This document shows, piece after piece, positions 1 to 12,376 of a DNA stretch of 64,000 bases. The DNA is from Craspedostauros australis (lineage: Eukaryota; Bacillariophyta; Bacillariophyceae; Mastogloiales; Achnanthaceae), in the NCBI GenBank assembly GCA_026770025.1, contig JAMXDE010000033.1, positions 620,001-684,000 on the forward strand. The letters run 5' to 3'. How positions within the stretch are numbered: the first letter of the stretch is position 1; every line of letters begins with the position of its first letter. The notes below the pieces were generated by a model. It had not been told where the DNA came from, did not search any database, and was given only the letters and a program-made list of their open reading frames with translations. Both the position numbers and the translations under genes were made by a program.

Positions 1-861
1 TACATCAAAACTTAATCATCCGTGTACTACGTACTTGTACGACCTATTATACAATGCCATACCCAGGGTAGTGCCACACAGTAGACCGTCCGTCCCACAC
101 TTCCAGTAGGCAAGTGTTGCAAAGTGCAATCTTCTGCCCTCTCTCTCTCTCATGCATCCTCTATACTCATGACCATAGTGTCTCCTGGCTTGGGCGAAGG
201 CCACATTTTTTGGGAACCATTTGTAACAATTGGTATCTAGTCATATGAGTCATGATCTCTGTAGACGCTGGTACATTTTGTACGTCAGTCCCACGGGAAG
301 TGGCCAAAAAACACCTTTTCTGCCACAAACCTCCTCAGCAAGTCCATGCCGCTCCATTCGTTTGAGCCCTCCTTTCGTGATCACTCTCACGTATGGCTTT
401 TCATCGTCCTCTCCAACTTTGATGGCGATTGGTTGTTTAGTTGTCGAGATCTGCTCGTTTCTCTGGTGCCGGCACTCGTTCTTGCCATTCACGAATGCCA
501 ATCACCACGATGTGTCGTGGCGAACTATTGTGTGCCCCAACGCGTGTTAACATGCGGTTGAAATGATCACAAAACAATGTGGTACCAACCAATGCGTTCC
601 TCATGTGCAATGATCAGTCCCTTATATCCTGATATCATCCATTGTGGCTTAGTTCATCGTATAGCATTGTAGTTGACAGAATGGTTGATAAGTTCTGCAA
701 TAGCGTTTCAGTTCTACTTCGGAATACCGTACACCAGCAACCGTCGTGTCAACAGCAACTTGGATGGATGTATATCGTTGCATCCATCCTGCTTGGGGGA
801 GCAATGATCCCTTGGTCAGCATCGGCACACAAGATTAGTCCAGAATAGAGTAGAGTAGATT
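1..861. repeat. Segmental duplication copy C (partial, runs off the window start)
   Basis: Nearly identical to 51238-52098 (copy B), which lies immediately downstream of the secreted-protein gene there, and closely similar to the downstream part of copy A (12466-13036 and its continuations). A further gene copy may therefore sit just left of the window. It lacks one unit of the 13-bp tandem duplication (gccattcacgaat) that A and B carry. Homology stops at about 861, a few bases before the Copia-A LTR. Short minus-strand open frames around 250-501 are shared by all copies, but I recognise no protein in them. Confidence 0.85.
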
Positions 862-866
862 GAGTT

Positions 867-1657
867 TGTTGGAAATCCGGGGTTATAGATATAGTCTAAT
901 GCTTATTAAACTGTACCGTTTTAGAACTGTGAGAACAACACACTCATTTCTCAAATCGTCGACTCGTTTGCCCATGATGATGTTGATGGCCTCCTGTAGA
1001 TGCCCCTCACAATCATCATTGCAATCTCTCTCTGTCATACCCATTTCATTGCTCATGACAAGTGCATTTCACCATGCTCGTCTCCTGAGATATCGGTCTA
1101 CACTCCTGAGGTGCATGCATGCTGATGCTTGATTCATTCTCTTCTCATCAGACATTCATCACTCATTCAGTACACTCATCCGTGTTGTTCACTCACTCCT
1201 CTCACATGCTCATCGACAATCACACTTGGTCAGAACATGGAGTTCTGGCACGATCGGTCCAGTCCTTCGATGTTGTTCCAGTCCGTGCTTTGTTCTCCTT
1301 CGCTGGTTCTCTGTCGGTCACGTAATCATGTTCTGGGTTCCGAGCGATTCAATCCGTGATTGCGTTCTTGCATAGATGTTTCAGGTTAACCGGTCAACCC
1401 TCATGCTTGGAACACTTCGGTGTTCCAGTCTCCCTTTCACATCCATCGTTCGCCATACCAGTTCGTCAATCCACTCAAACCATGTCTCACGATTAGTCTG
1501 TCCGTCGTCCGTCATACTCTTGACACACAGAGGAGGAGGTCCACAATAGACTTGGGAGCGTGTCCGACTTTGATAGATCGGTGAGTCTAATTTTGGTATT
1601 ATGGGAGGTGCGGCAATCTAGGATAATACGACATAGTCGTACCCTCGATTCCTGACA
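867..1657 (-). repeat. Copia-A 3' LTR
   Basis: Direct repeat of 7627-8417, same length (791 bp), TG...CA ends. Its inner edge is followed by the element's polypurine tract at 1658-1667. The edge nearest that tract shares a conserved block (reading TGTCAGGAATC on the minus strand) with the LTRs of Copia-B and Copia-C. Confidence 0.95.
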
Positions 1658-1667
1658 CCCTTCCATT
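1658..1667 (-). other. Copia-A polypurine tract
   Basis: Reads AATGGAAGGG on the minus strand and directly abuts the 3' LTR, where plus-strand DNA synthesis is expected to be primed. The same motif stands at 24055-24064 in Copia-B and, with one extra base, at 13983-13993 in Copia-C. Confidence 0.8.
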
Positions 1668-1728
1668 GTCGCATCGACATCATACCATAGATTCCACACT
1701 CCATCACTCTCTTGTGCCACCATCCCTC

Positions 1729-4700
1729 TCACTCTTCTCGGTCCACTGCTGACCGAGGCTGGATGATATCTCCCTTGTGTCTGTCGTAGATCTCCTTCTT
1801 CGTGTTCTTGGTGAAGCCGTCTGCGATGTTGTCCTCTGAACGTACGAACCGGGCTCTAGCCTCTTTGTTCGCAATCAGCTCTCGGATGAAGTGATGTCGG
1901 ATATCGATGTGTCTGGTTCTGGCCGATGTAGATGGGTTGGAAGCGATGAAGATTGCTCCCACGTTGTCAACCATCACGTCTGTCGGCCTGTGTATCTCCA
2001 ACCCGATGTCACTCATCAATTGCGTCAGGAAGCGGATCTCCTTGCCTGCTTCCGACAGTGCAACGTACTCTGCCTTCGTTGAGCTCAGCGTCACGCTGCG
2101 TTGTGCCTTCGATCTCCAGATGATAGGCACTCCTTGTAGTAGGACGAGGTGTCCTCCCACACTGATGCGATTGTCCTTGTCACCAGCGAACTCGCTGTCG
2201 GTGTACACCACAATCTTCCATGCATCGTTCTCCAAGGGTTTCGGTCTCATCTTCAGTCCGTACTCTCTCGTATCCGACACGAACTTCATGACTCTCAGCA
2301 TCTCCTTGTACGCTGCGGCCGTTGGTCCGTCCAACACCTTGGTCAGTTCTCGCACTGCATTGGCGATGTCGGGTCTTGAGTGTTTCACCAGGTACAGCAG
2401 CATCCCCACTCTGCTTCGGTAGTTGCTGTGTCGCTGCTTGTCGACCTTTGGTGAGTCACTCTCTCTCTGAATGCCTTGTCCTGGTGTCCCTGGTGTACCG
2501 TATCGTTGCAGCTTCATCACATCGTCCTTGAAAGTGCTGACGATGTTGTTGATGATGTGCGGTTGGTTCACCCAGCAATTGGTCTCGTCGTGGTTGAAGT
2601 TGATCTTGCAACTGAGGTAGTCTTCGAGATCTTCCTCCACCTTGATACCGAATCGCTTTGCCTTGATGTCCCCCACGAGGTCCTTCAGCTCCTGTTCATC
2701 CCCGATGCACAGGCAGTCGTCGACGTAGGTTCCGATCAGTAGCATTCTCCCTTCCTGATTCCGAATCAGGAGGCATGGATCCACCTTGCTCTGTCTGAAT
2801 CCCATTTCGATCAGGATGTCGACCAGCTTCTTGTTTCATTGCCTGGCGCTCTGCACGAGCCCGTAGATCGTCTTCTTGAGCAGCAAGCATTCATTGGCCT
2901 CATGCCTCATGCCTTTCGGGCATTGCATGTAGATCTCCTCTTCGAGATCCCCATGCAAGAACGCTGTCTCGAAGTCGATGATGATGCAGTCCATTCGAAG
3001 AAGCATCTTCATGGTCAGCATCACTTGGTAGGTAGCGTCGTGGATCACCGGTGCGTGATGCGCTGAGAAGTCGACTCCTGCAATCTGGGAGTACCCACAT
3101 GCAACCAGTCGGGCGCGGAACACGCCGTTCCTCTTCTCCTTGAACACCCATTTGGTCTTCACGCATCGTCGATCGTCTGGCATCTCGCTCTTCTTGATCT
3201 TCTGCCATACTCCTCTTCTGGCCATGTCGGTGAACTCCTTGTTGATGGCCCCATGCCACTTCTCTCTCTTCTCGGGATCAGCATGATCCCAGCACTCCTC
3301 GAACGTCGTTGGATCCAACATCACAGCCGTGTTGGCTTGTTCGGACCATTCACCATTCCGTTCGTTCTCAACATCCTGACTCGCAGCGATGAAGTCGATA
3401 AGTCTCATCCTCCCTTGGGTAGTATCGATCATCATGCCGGCGACGTCCCTGTTGAACATCGACCCATCTGTGTGGAAGCTGGGTCCTCCAGTAGCCGCGG
3501 GGACTATCATCGTCTCCTGCGCAGTGTCGTAGCCATCCTCATCCCCTGATGCTGATGCTTCGCCTGCCTCCGATTCCGAATCCGATTCTGATTCTCGTTC
3601 CCTCTCCTCTTGGGGAACCGGTGAGTTGTTATAGCCAGCCAGGCTACTCACCATTCTCGGTACGCGCGCCAATGGTCTCATGGGAGTGCGTGCATTCGAT
3701 TGCTCGGTAGCCAAATCGATCTGCCCTGCACGGTCGTTGTCCCTTCCGGTTTCATCATCCTTATCGTTGATCGATGGTTCTTCCCCTTGGGTAGGTAGCA
3801 AATCGTCTTGCTCGTGAGCGGTGTCGTCTGTGTCTCTTGTTGTGTGTCCGGCTCTTCCGCTCCTCTCTGCAACGCCGATCTTCGCACTCCTTGCGATGTT
3901 CGAGCTTCGCCCCCAAGTCACTCTCTTTCTCTGGAATGCATCTCCAGTGTCAGAGTCGTCGTCTTCCAGATCATGTATTATCGATCTGTTGGCATTCTCA
4001 ACACCCTTGAACTGCCCATACGACTGGTTCATCCATGTCACGTCTCGTGTGATTAGGATCCTTGCCGTTGCGAGGTTCATCATTCGGTATACACCGCTCG
4101 CATGTGACTGCCCGTATCCGACGAACATCGCAGGCTTGGACCGATCGTCCAGTTTCGCCTTGATCACTCGGCCTCCGATGAACACCATGCCAATCTCTCC
4201 GAACAAACGCAGTCCGTCCACGTATGTGGGTGTCTGCCCATTGAATAGTACGCAAGCCGGTTCTCTCGACTTCGTTCCAATGATGTTCTCGAGTTGCGTT
4301 GCTGTTCTTGCTGCTTCAGCCCATAGCTTCCCTCGTAGGTGCTTTGGTAGGTGGGTCTGGTTGAGCATCGCCCTGACCTTTCCGTATAGCACAGCGAACT
4401 TTCGTTCCACGCGACCATTCTGCTGTGGAGTTGAAGCTGCCGTGTATTCGAATGTCGGGCCGAATCCCACCTTGAGTAGCTGCGCCTCTGCGCTGTAGTT
4501 CTCGCCTGCGTTGTCACATCTGATATTCTTGACAGTCACGTTCTGATTCGCCTTGAGCCATCTCAAGAGCGACATCATCTTCGATCCCACTTCGCTCTTC
4601 TCTTTGATGAAGTAGCTCCAGCAGTAGTCGCTGTAGTCGTCAATGATCAGGAGCCAGAATTTTCCGCGACCAAAACTGTACGTCTGGACACTGGAGGTAT

Positions 4701-7539
4701 CCATGAACAGCCGTTCGCCAACTCTGTTCGCCTTCGGCTGTGACATTTTCGACAAACACTTTTGTCGAGATTTGCCGATGGCGCAGTCCTCACATGGATT
4801 CATTCGTCCTATGACATTCCATCCGTACCGCGCAGCAGTGCGCGAGATAGTGTAAGTGTCAACGTGGCCTAACATTTTATGGATTTGATTGATGTCGACC
4901 GCCTTGCCGGTGGACACACCAATGTTTGCCATCTCATGTTCGGCTGGGACCGCCACCATGTTCACGCCGGAAACAAATCCACTGTGAGTCGCCATGATGC
5001 GGTCGAAACGGATGCGCAATCCGTTCTTCTCAAGAGCCATCACCACACCCTTGTTGCTGATGTCGAATCCGCTTTCGAGTGCCTTCGTGATGCTCAGGAG
5101 GTTAACCCAAAGCTTGGGAACGAACTTCACCGCCTTGAGGATGATGATGACCTCCGAGCCATCCTTCTGCATCACCTTCATGCGTTTGTCGCCCACCTTC
5201 GTTGCTTTGAGGTAGCGCCCGCTTCCCACCTTCACTGCGAAGCTCGCGAGGCGCACGTTCGTCATGCCCTCGTCGCTGTTGGTGAGATGGCACGATGCCC
5301 CCGAGTCGCCAAGCCAGGTGTTTGCCTCGTGGCGGTCTGGCGCGATGGTCTTCTTGCGTTCGCCGGCGTCGTACATGTCGCCGATCACCATGGCTAGCTC
5401 ATGCGCATGGTTGTACCCGTAGATGGGCAACTCGTCGAACATGTGCCCGTCGCGCACGCCGTTGTCCGATGGATGGTGAATCCAGAGCAGGCGATCCGCG
5501 GCCATGGCGCTCATACGCGAGATCAGGTTCTTCGGGAGTGGCGGGAGACGATTCTCCTCAAGCAAATCGTTGATGTCGATTGCCTTGCTCGCCACATCGT
5601 ATGCTCCGATCACGCCGATGGTCATCAGCATGAAGTACACACTCCGCACTTCCATGCGGTTCTCGTCGATGCCTTGGTATGCCTCCATCGCGTCATAGCA
5701 GATGAGCGAGAGGTCGGAACGAACATCATTCGCAGGCATCACGTTGGACAGCGAGCATCTCACCGCATAGGGAGGGTTGTCGCTTCCAAGGATTTGGCGG
5801 CGTTGGAGCTTCTCGGCTGGCGTCACAGGCACGTCTCCCCTTGGTCCTCCTGGGATGAGGATCAAGAATGGGCAGAACGGGCAGTCAACACACCACGAGA
5901 ACAAAGGCCCTTTGGTCAGGCACAGTGGGCACCACGCGTTGTCGTTGTCACGCCGAGACGCGGTCTCGATCAATCCGTCCAAGTAGGAGCGGATGGGGCG
6001 CACGTTGTAGATCGGCTCTGGTCGCCTTGCTGAGGCCGTCGCGTGGAGATCGATGCCGGGCATCGCGATCTCGTTGCTTTCGGTTTCGTCAGCTTCGCTC
6101 TCATCAGACGAGAACAAGTTGTCGCTCATCATGCGATCCGCGTCGACTTGCGGTCCGTAGTAACCGTAGTCGTTCGGGCTGCGGATCCCAACCACTTCGA
6201 TCGATCCCTCGTCATTGTTGTTGTTGGTTCCGTTGTAGAACCCTGCGGCCAAGTCTCCGTCGACGACCACGAGAGCCATGTCCTCCATGAGGTTTTCGAT
6301 GTTGCTCTCCGTGTCGTGGGTGCGGGCTGTCACGATTTCGTGGTCGGTGAGAATTTGTTTTTCGCTCACATTTTTGGTGTTGCGCGCGATTTCTCCATCT
6401 TCCGCGATTCCGTGACACAACATCACTTCATCGACGCTGACCAGCGCGACGTCGTCCATGCCGTCCATCCCGTCGGTAGCCACATTGGCTGAGTCCGCGT
6501 CCTTCATCGCTGCTCTCAACTTGAAGCATTGCACGATCTTGTGGCCTGTCTTGCCACAGAACTTGCACTTGCCATTGAAGCCTCCGGCACTGAAGTTGCC
6601 GTTGTTGCGGTTGCCGTTGCCGCGGTTGCCGTTCTTCTTGGCGCCACCGCCTTGCTTGCCATTGCCGTTGCCGCTCTTGGTTGGGGAGCGACAGTCCGCC
6701 TTCTTGTGCCCGTAGACGCCACAGTTGCGACAGTTGCCCTTGAACCCGCCGATCGCGGCCAAGGCCATCTCCTCCTTGCCATGGTTGCCTCCTTCGTGCT
6801 TAGAACCATGTTTGGTATGGTGGCGGTCGTAGGTGAGGCACACGGCCTCGCGGATGTCTTCAACTGTCATCTTGTCTTCTTTGCCTGCGAATTTGAGCTC
6901 TATGAGCTTCACGTCCATCTCGTAGTCTCTCCTGAGAGCGTTGAGCACAAGCATGTTGTATTGCTCGGCGTCCATCTTCACGCCAGCACTCTCCAAACGG
7001 TTGCGGAGCACCTCCATGTCGGTGAGGAACGAATCAGGGCGCTCGCCCTTCTTCAACCGCATTCCGTTGAGTTGAGCCAACAACTGCGCCTTCACGGGTG
7101 CAGTACGTTGCTCGTAGATGCGCTCGAGCGCCTTCCACGCCTTGCGTGGGTCACCTGCCTCGTAGGTACCGCTCTTGCATCCCAGCACAGCCATGAAGGC
7201 AACATTGCCTTCCGGGGTTTCATGGTTAATCGCCATGGTCAGTTCTTCAAACGCGTACTTCGCCAACGCCTTATGGTACTCAGCCTTCTCCTTGTAGGAC
7301 ATGACTGACACCTTCTTGGGTTCCCCCGTACCCGAGTCTCCGCCCGTCGTCGGGGCAAGACCGGATGGTCCGAGAGGTTCATCCTTCACCACCACGGCAT
7401 CCGCAGCTTGGAGGTAAAAGTTCCCGTAGCCCTTGCGTTCAGCGTGGGTGAGGAACTTAGCGCTCCATGCGTTCCAGTTGGACTTCTTTCCGTCGAACAC
7501 GATGGGGTAACGATCGGACTTGCCAAAGAGGGAGCTCAT
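1729..7539 (-). pseudogene. Copia-A Gag-Pol polyprotein with one in-frame TGA
   Basis: The start at 7539 (MSSLFGKSD) is chosen because it aligns with the start of Copia-B; an upstream ATG at 7608 would add 23 residues. The product would carry Gag, two CCHC zinc knuckles (CRNCGVYGHKKADC and CKFCGKTGHKIVQC), a spacer with a CPLC...CVDC motif, aspartic protease (DSGASCHL), integrase with its H/C finger and D, D, E residues, reverse transcriptase (YVDDCLC) and RNase H (YTDSEFAGD). The frame is open except for a TGA at 2836-2838, in the reverse transcriptase after SARQ, where Copia-B has tryptophan. Downstream codons stay in frame to 1729, so a single substitution is the only visible lesion. It may be non-functional, or make a truncated product or rare read-through. 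Confidence 0.9.
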
Positions 7540-7599
7540 GATGATGGTGGTGGTAAGGGTGATGGCGAGTGTTGCTGTGCTGATGGTAGTAGAAACGTA

Positions 7600-7627
7600 G
7601 GATTTCAATCGTAACGTTTCGAAACGT
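7600..7627 (-). other. Copia-A primer-binding region with 14-bp palindrome
   Basis: Immediately inside the 5' LTR the minus strand reads CGTTTCGAAACGTTACG, containing the perfect palindrome ACGTTTCGAAACGT (7614-7627). The same block follows the 5' LTR of Copia-B (18113-18126) and Copia-C (26470-26483). It lacks the TGG start expected of a site complementary to a tRNA 3' end. Confidence 0.5.
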
Positions 7628-8417
7628 GTTGGAAATCCGGGGTTATAGATATAGTCTAATGCTTATTAAACTGTACCGTTTTAGAACTGTGAGAACAACA
7701 CACTCATTTCTCAGATCGTCAACTCGTTTGCCCATGATGCTGTTGGTGGCCTCCTGTAGTTGCCCCTCACAATCATCATTGCAATCTCTCTCTGTCATGC
7801 CCATTTCATTGCTCATGACAAGTGCATTTCACCATGCTCGTCTCCTGAGATATCGGTCTACACTCCTGAGGTGCATGCATGCTGATGCTTGATTCATTCT
7901 CTTCTCATCAGACATTCATCACTCATTCAGTACACTCATCCGTGTTGTTCACTCACTCCTCTCACATGCTCATCGACAATCACACTTGGTCAGAACATGG
8001 AGTTCTGGCACGATCGGTCCAGTCCTTCGATGTTGTTCCAGTCCGTGCTTTGTTCTCCTTCGCTGGTTCTCTGTCGGTCACGTAATCATGTTCTGGGTTC
8101 CGAGCGATTCAATCCGTGATTGCGTTCTTGCATAGATGTTTCAGGTTAACCGGTCAACCCTCATGCTTGGAACACTTCGGTGTTCCAGTCTCCCTTTCAC
8201 ATCCATCGTTCGCCATACCAGTTCGTCAATCCACTCAAACCATGTCTCACGATTAGTCTGTCCGTCGTCCGTCATACTCTTGACACACAGAGGAGGAGGT
8301 CCACAATAGACTTGGGAGCGTGTCCGACTTTGATAGATCGGTGAGTCTAATTTTGGTATTATGGGAGGTGCGGCAATCTAGGATAATACGACATAGTCGT
8401 ACCCTCGATTCCTGACA
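7627..8417 (-). repeat. Copia-A 5' LTR
   Basis: 791 bp, repeats 867-1657 with six substitutions by eye. It should hold the element's promoter. The base to its right begins unrelated sequence, not a continuation of duplication copy C. Confidence 0.95.
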
Positions 8418-9344
8418 CATATCCGGGAATCTAGATTTCTATTGGTGCCTTGTGAGGCGGCACGATGACCTTGGCATGAGGCTGGACCGACCCTTCCACA
8501 CCGATACATTCCTGACCGATTGGAGGCCTCATACTTCGTGACCAGACACTTTGGGGTGTGTTGTAAGTCGGCGCAAGGTTGGATTCGATTGTGATCGACA
8601 TTTTATATGCACATTTTGACAATCTACTGCACAGTATTGTGCGTAGGTCACAGTACGACCACCCACAACACCACACCAAATCTAGATTCTCAGATATGGA
8701 TGCCTTCCAGATGGGCTGGAGACCTCATACTTCGTGACCAGACACTTTGGGGTGTGTTGTATGTGGGCGCCGGGTTCGATGGCATTGTTATCTACATTTA
8801 TATGCACAATCGTTCTGCATACTCTTCAGCGCGATTCGTCTGGCACTGCATCACTAGATTCCTAGATTTGGATAGTGTGACCCCTTCCAGAAGGATACAG
8901 ATCCTCAAAAGCTACCCCAAACACACTGAATTGCCATTGATGTGATGACATTTGTGTAAATTTTCTATGACTATCTTTTCCTATGATACACTTGGTCAGA
9001 ACACGATCCATGGCGCAAAGAATCGGAGCAAATGGATGGATGATGCGCATATCTACGACTAAAGTAGGCATTAATTCCCTTCACTGGACGTCATATATTC
9101 GGATGAACTATTTACTTGCATTGTATGACTAGTATGGCAATCATGTATGATGTGGATTGTACTTTTTGTGCATGGTACAGGTAGTCTACATTTATGTGCT
9201 AACCTCGGATGTCGACAAGAAATCTCTGTGTCCATGGGATGTCGCTTCGACATTCGCACGTTTTGTGCCACTAAGTGTTGTCAAATCAGGCTGGTTAGTG
9301 CAAATCGGCACTTCGAAATGGCTGGTTAGTGAATTTCCTCATTG
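8418..9344. other. Intergenic region with a spaced direct repeat
   Basis: No credible gene. A segment of about 45 bp centred on cttcgtgaccagacactttg occurs at about 8520-8565 and again at about 8717-8763. More weakly conserved matches around it (ctagatt, atatgcacat) give a degenerate period of about 200 bp and a third partial unit near 8850. The origin is unclear; it could be remnants of a decayed element. Confidence 0.55.
8520..8763. repeat. Two-unit degenerate direct repeat, period about 200 bp
   Basis: The block from the cctcatacttcg motif to ggggtgtgttgta is repeated almost exactly about 199 bp downstream, with partial similarity in the sequence between the units. Confidence 0.6.
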
Positions 9345-10770
9345 CAAATTTCCTCCAGAAATTCTGCTCATTTTCGTGTGTTCCATTTCCGCTGTAATTC
9401 TGACGAATCACAGCATACTATCGACACGAGTGTAGTTATACCGTCCAAGTGCACATGAGAGAATAACGGGTGAACGATGCACATATACACGTACATCTTG
9501 ACATATACTCACATGTACATCTCGACACGAGCATACCATAAATAGTGGAGTCAGAATGTGCAACTTTTGATTGTTGTAACTAGATGAATCCTTCTGATGG
9601 AATGCAACAAGCCAACTGGCAAGAGAGTTGGAACAACATCCGCAGCCCCCCTTCGAAGAGAGGGGAACATGCTGGCTCTGCGGCTGTCGAATGTGTGGAA
9701 TCGCATGGAGAGGCGAAGGATCCGTGGACCAGAATAAAAAAAGCCAAAAAAACAACAAGATGCTGTGCGCAACACGATAATGAGCAAAAAAGCCACAAGT
9801 TTTTTGGAAAATACGCAAGAATGTTTCGCCATTTGGTGGCCTGCATTCCTTTTCGACTTTCGTTTTCCTTCGTCGCAATAAAAAACGCCGTTTTCCCTTC
9901 CCCTCCCAAGCGCAACAAAGCTCGGGAAAATTAACCCAAACTCCCCTCAATTCGCCCTTCAATGGGATGGCTTGCTCGTGGAAGTGATAAAGTCTAAGTC
10001 ATTTGATTGGCTGGGGTCGCCGGCCATGCCAACAATAGCCACTCGAACCCCTCCATTGTTGGACTCGGCCCATTCCATTCCTCAACGGAACAACGGTCGT
10101 GCCAACCGCGGCGGGGGAACCACGAATTCGTTGAGTCCGCGAATGATACTTATGCGTTTACGGGAGCATGCACGGTGGCTGGGACAAACAAGGGCGTAGG
10201 TCACATTCACCTCGACAATAATCCTTGGTTTGTGGCCAATGAAATTGTGCCGTTGGATCCGGTGTCAATGCGGTAAGAGTGGAGCGATCACGCTCGCGCA
10301 CAACACTCAGCCGAGAGTGATCGGAGACGCTTCCTTCACTACGACTATCAATCCTCATGGCAGCGACATGGTTGTGTGGACGAATACTCCCTGACTCCAC
10401 ATGAACATCTGCGTGAAGTTGGGCACTGCAGTATGCTATGTGCACTCTGCATGATGAAAGGCTTTGAAGTGAACTCATGTCACCAATCCTGTATTGGCAT
10501 GCATTGCATTGACCGCCAGGGTGTACCAGCCAAAGTGACTCTTGAGGCCGACTCTTTTGTGTCGCTGTTGCCAAAAGCAGCTGATCTGGAAATGCGAGTC
10601 TTTCTTGTTGAGCAAAGCAATGGCGAGGAAAGTGCTGCACGATCTGGTCTCATAAAACGGATTCGACGCCATTCGAAGCAACACCAACAGTAACACCAAC
10701 GCTCAAAACAACAACAGCGACGGAGACAAATCCACAAGACTCCACCAGAGCACATACAATTGGATCATCG

Positions 10771-10793
10771 CCATCATCATCATCATCATCATG
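10771..10793 (+). repeat. CAT trinucleotide tract at the start codon
   Basis: A run of CAT units ends in the ATG of the gene at 10791. The tract is shorter in copy B (just before 49577), so its length varies between paralogues in the 5' leader. Confidence 0.7.
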
Positions 10794-12376
10794 GTTTCAT
10801 TTGGAAAAGCAGCGCTTGCGTTGTCCTTCATGAGCGCATTCATGGGCTTCACTTTGGGCGAAGGTACGCACAGCGCTTCAGGATGCCCTATTCGATGTCT
10901 GGCGGAAGGACCACGAGCACACTATTGGGAGCAGCTGCCCACCCAGAGAGAGAGAGAGAGACAGAGGAGTATGCCACTGTTATCCTCGTCATTCTCTCTG
11001 GCCACACGCCTTTCCGTCTCATGAATCCTGCACTCTATGAACATCTATTGCATCGCTTGAAATACGATAAGGCGAACATTCCTTGTCTGCATTCCACACC
11101 GTGTCTTCTGACGATGGTCACACTCACTCCTGTCAACCGGCTCTGCTGCTGCGATGCACCAACCCGTTCACTTTCGCATGTACGTGCGCGTTCGCCGACA
11201 CGGACGCTTCTACTTCCATTTGCCTTTCAATCATTCTATCTCCACGCACGAACCATATAAGATATGGAAGTCGCGCTGGGAAAGACTCGTCGTCTCAAGG
11301 GATCCGGCGCTGGAGCTCCATCCAAGGGCTCCAAGGCAGGCGGGATTGAGATCGACACTGAATCCTGGAGGTTTAGCTCCACCGCGTTCTATTACGAGCA
11401 ACTCGCTCAAATTCCAAACGATCAAGTCAAGCAGCAGCTCGCTCAATTCACGGTCATCCCGGTTGGTGGCCCCGGTGAAGGGGCAGCGTTTCTGCTCACA
11501 GCCCTCGGTGGATCAAATGCTTGCATCCCAGGTAATCCAGGCGTTGGGAGCGACGGACAGTTCACCGAGGCGGTGTGCGACATGCTTGAGAAGGTTCTGG
11601 CATTCTGGTCGTCGGATCCTGCTATCGATCAGGCTCAGTTGAGGAAGATCGAAATCAGAGGAGTGTCGGGAAAAATCTACGAGAACACACCACTGCTGAA
11701 TCAGGTGTTTGGTGTTTCGCCTTCCATTACCCCAGAAGTGATCACTGGGCTCCAAAATGCCGTCAGAACCTTCCTTCCAGGCAACTTCTCCAACCCTCTG
11801 CTGTCGATGACCACTGTGCAAACCGGAGACCTGACAACAACAGGAACCATCGGCTTCCCGTACCAATCCTTCGATGGGGTCCAATCTTTCGTGCTTCTTC
11901 CCGCTCCTTCCATCCTGCTTGGAGAAGGGATCCTCGATCTCGGCGAGAGAGTTGGCGAGGCAAGCAGGCTTCGCATAGACAAGCAGATTGTGACCCTCTT
12001 CAGTCAGTATCTGGTCTCATTGGTTGAGCCCGTCGATGTTGCAACCATGCCCGAGCTCAACGGAGCATCTGCACTCACATTGGACCTTCTTGGAAAGAGA
12101 CTTGGCGTCATCATGGATGTGTTGACAGGGTACTTCTTTGCTCGCAATATGGGCGACATGAATTCCAACAGCTTCTGTGAGTTGTTGGAGAACACGCTCA
12201 GGTTCGAGTCGGCCGACGACGTCTGTGCACTAATTGTGGGGGCCCGGTTGGCTGCAATCGACGGCGACAACGTCGACGCAACAAAGGCCGTCGAATTCGC
12301 CAGTGCCAACTACTTCAAGATCTTGGCTGCCGATCCGGGCATCTGCCCAACCCCACCAGGCTGCTTTGCTGGTTGA
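10791..12376 (+). CDS. Secreted protein, paralogue A (two exons, 395 aa), function unknown
   Basis: Proposed exons are 10791-10863 and 11262-12376, with a GT-AG intron of 398 nt (GTACGC...ATAAG). Exon 1 encodes a hydrophobic signal peptide (MVSFGKAALALSFMSAFMGF...), so the product should enter the secretory pathway. Exon 2 starts EVALGKTRRLKGSGAG, a basic Gly/Ser/Lys-rich stretch with an RRL motif, then a domain of about 330 residues with conserved cysteines and the C-terminal motif CPTPPGCF. Splicing is inferred: the intron is closed by stops here but happens to be open in paralogue B, and both copies keep the same donor, acceptor and exon-2 phase. Exon 2 without exon 1 would lack a signal peptide. 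I do not recognise the family. The middle of exon 2 is almost unchanged between paralogues, while the last 160 codons differ mostly by amino-acid replacements. Confidence 0.78.

Larger units (their letters stand above)
867..8417 (-). mobile_element. Copia-A: Ty1/copia LTR retrotransposon, nearly full length, pol interrupted by one stop
   Basis: Two 791-bp LTRs (867-1657 and 7627-8417) begin TGTTGG and end CTGACA. They enclose a Gag-Pol frame on the minus strand in the order Gag, protease, integrase, reverse transcriptase, RNase H, which is the Ty1/copia order. A polypurine tract (minus strand, AATGGAAGGG) abuts the left, 3' LTR. The LTRs differ at six positions by eye, all in the first 180 bp. 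The flanking six bases (tgagtt left, catatc right) do not match, so no target duplication is visible. The element is related to Copia-B and Copia-C in this window. Confidence 0.93.
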
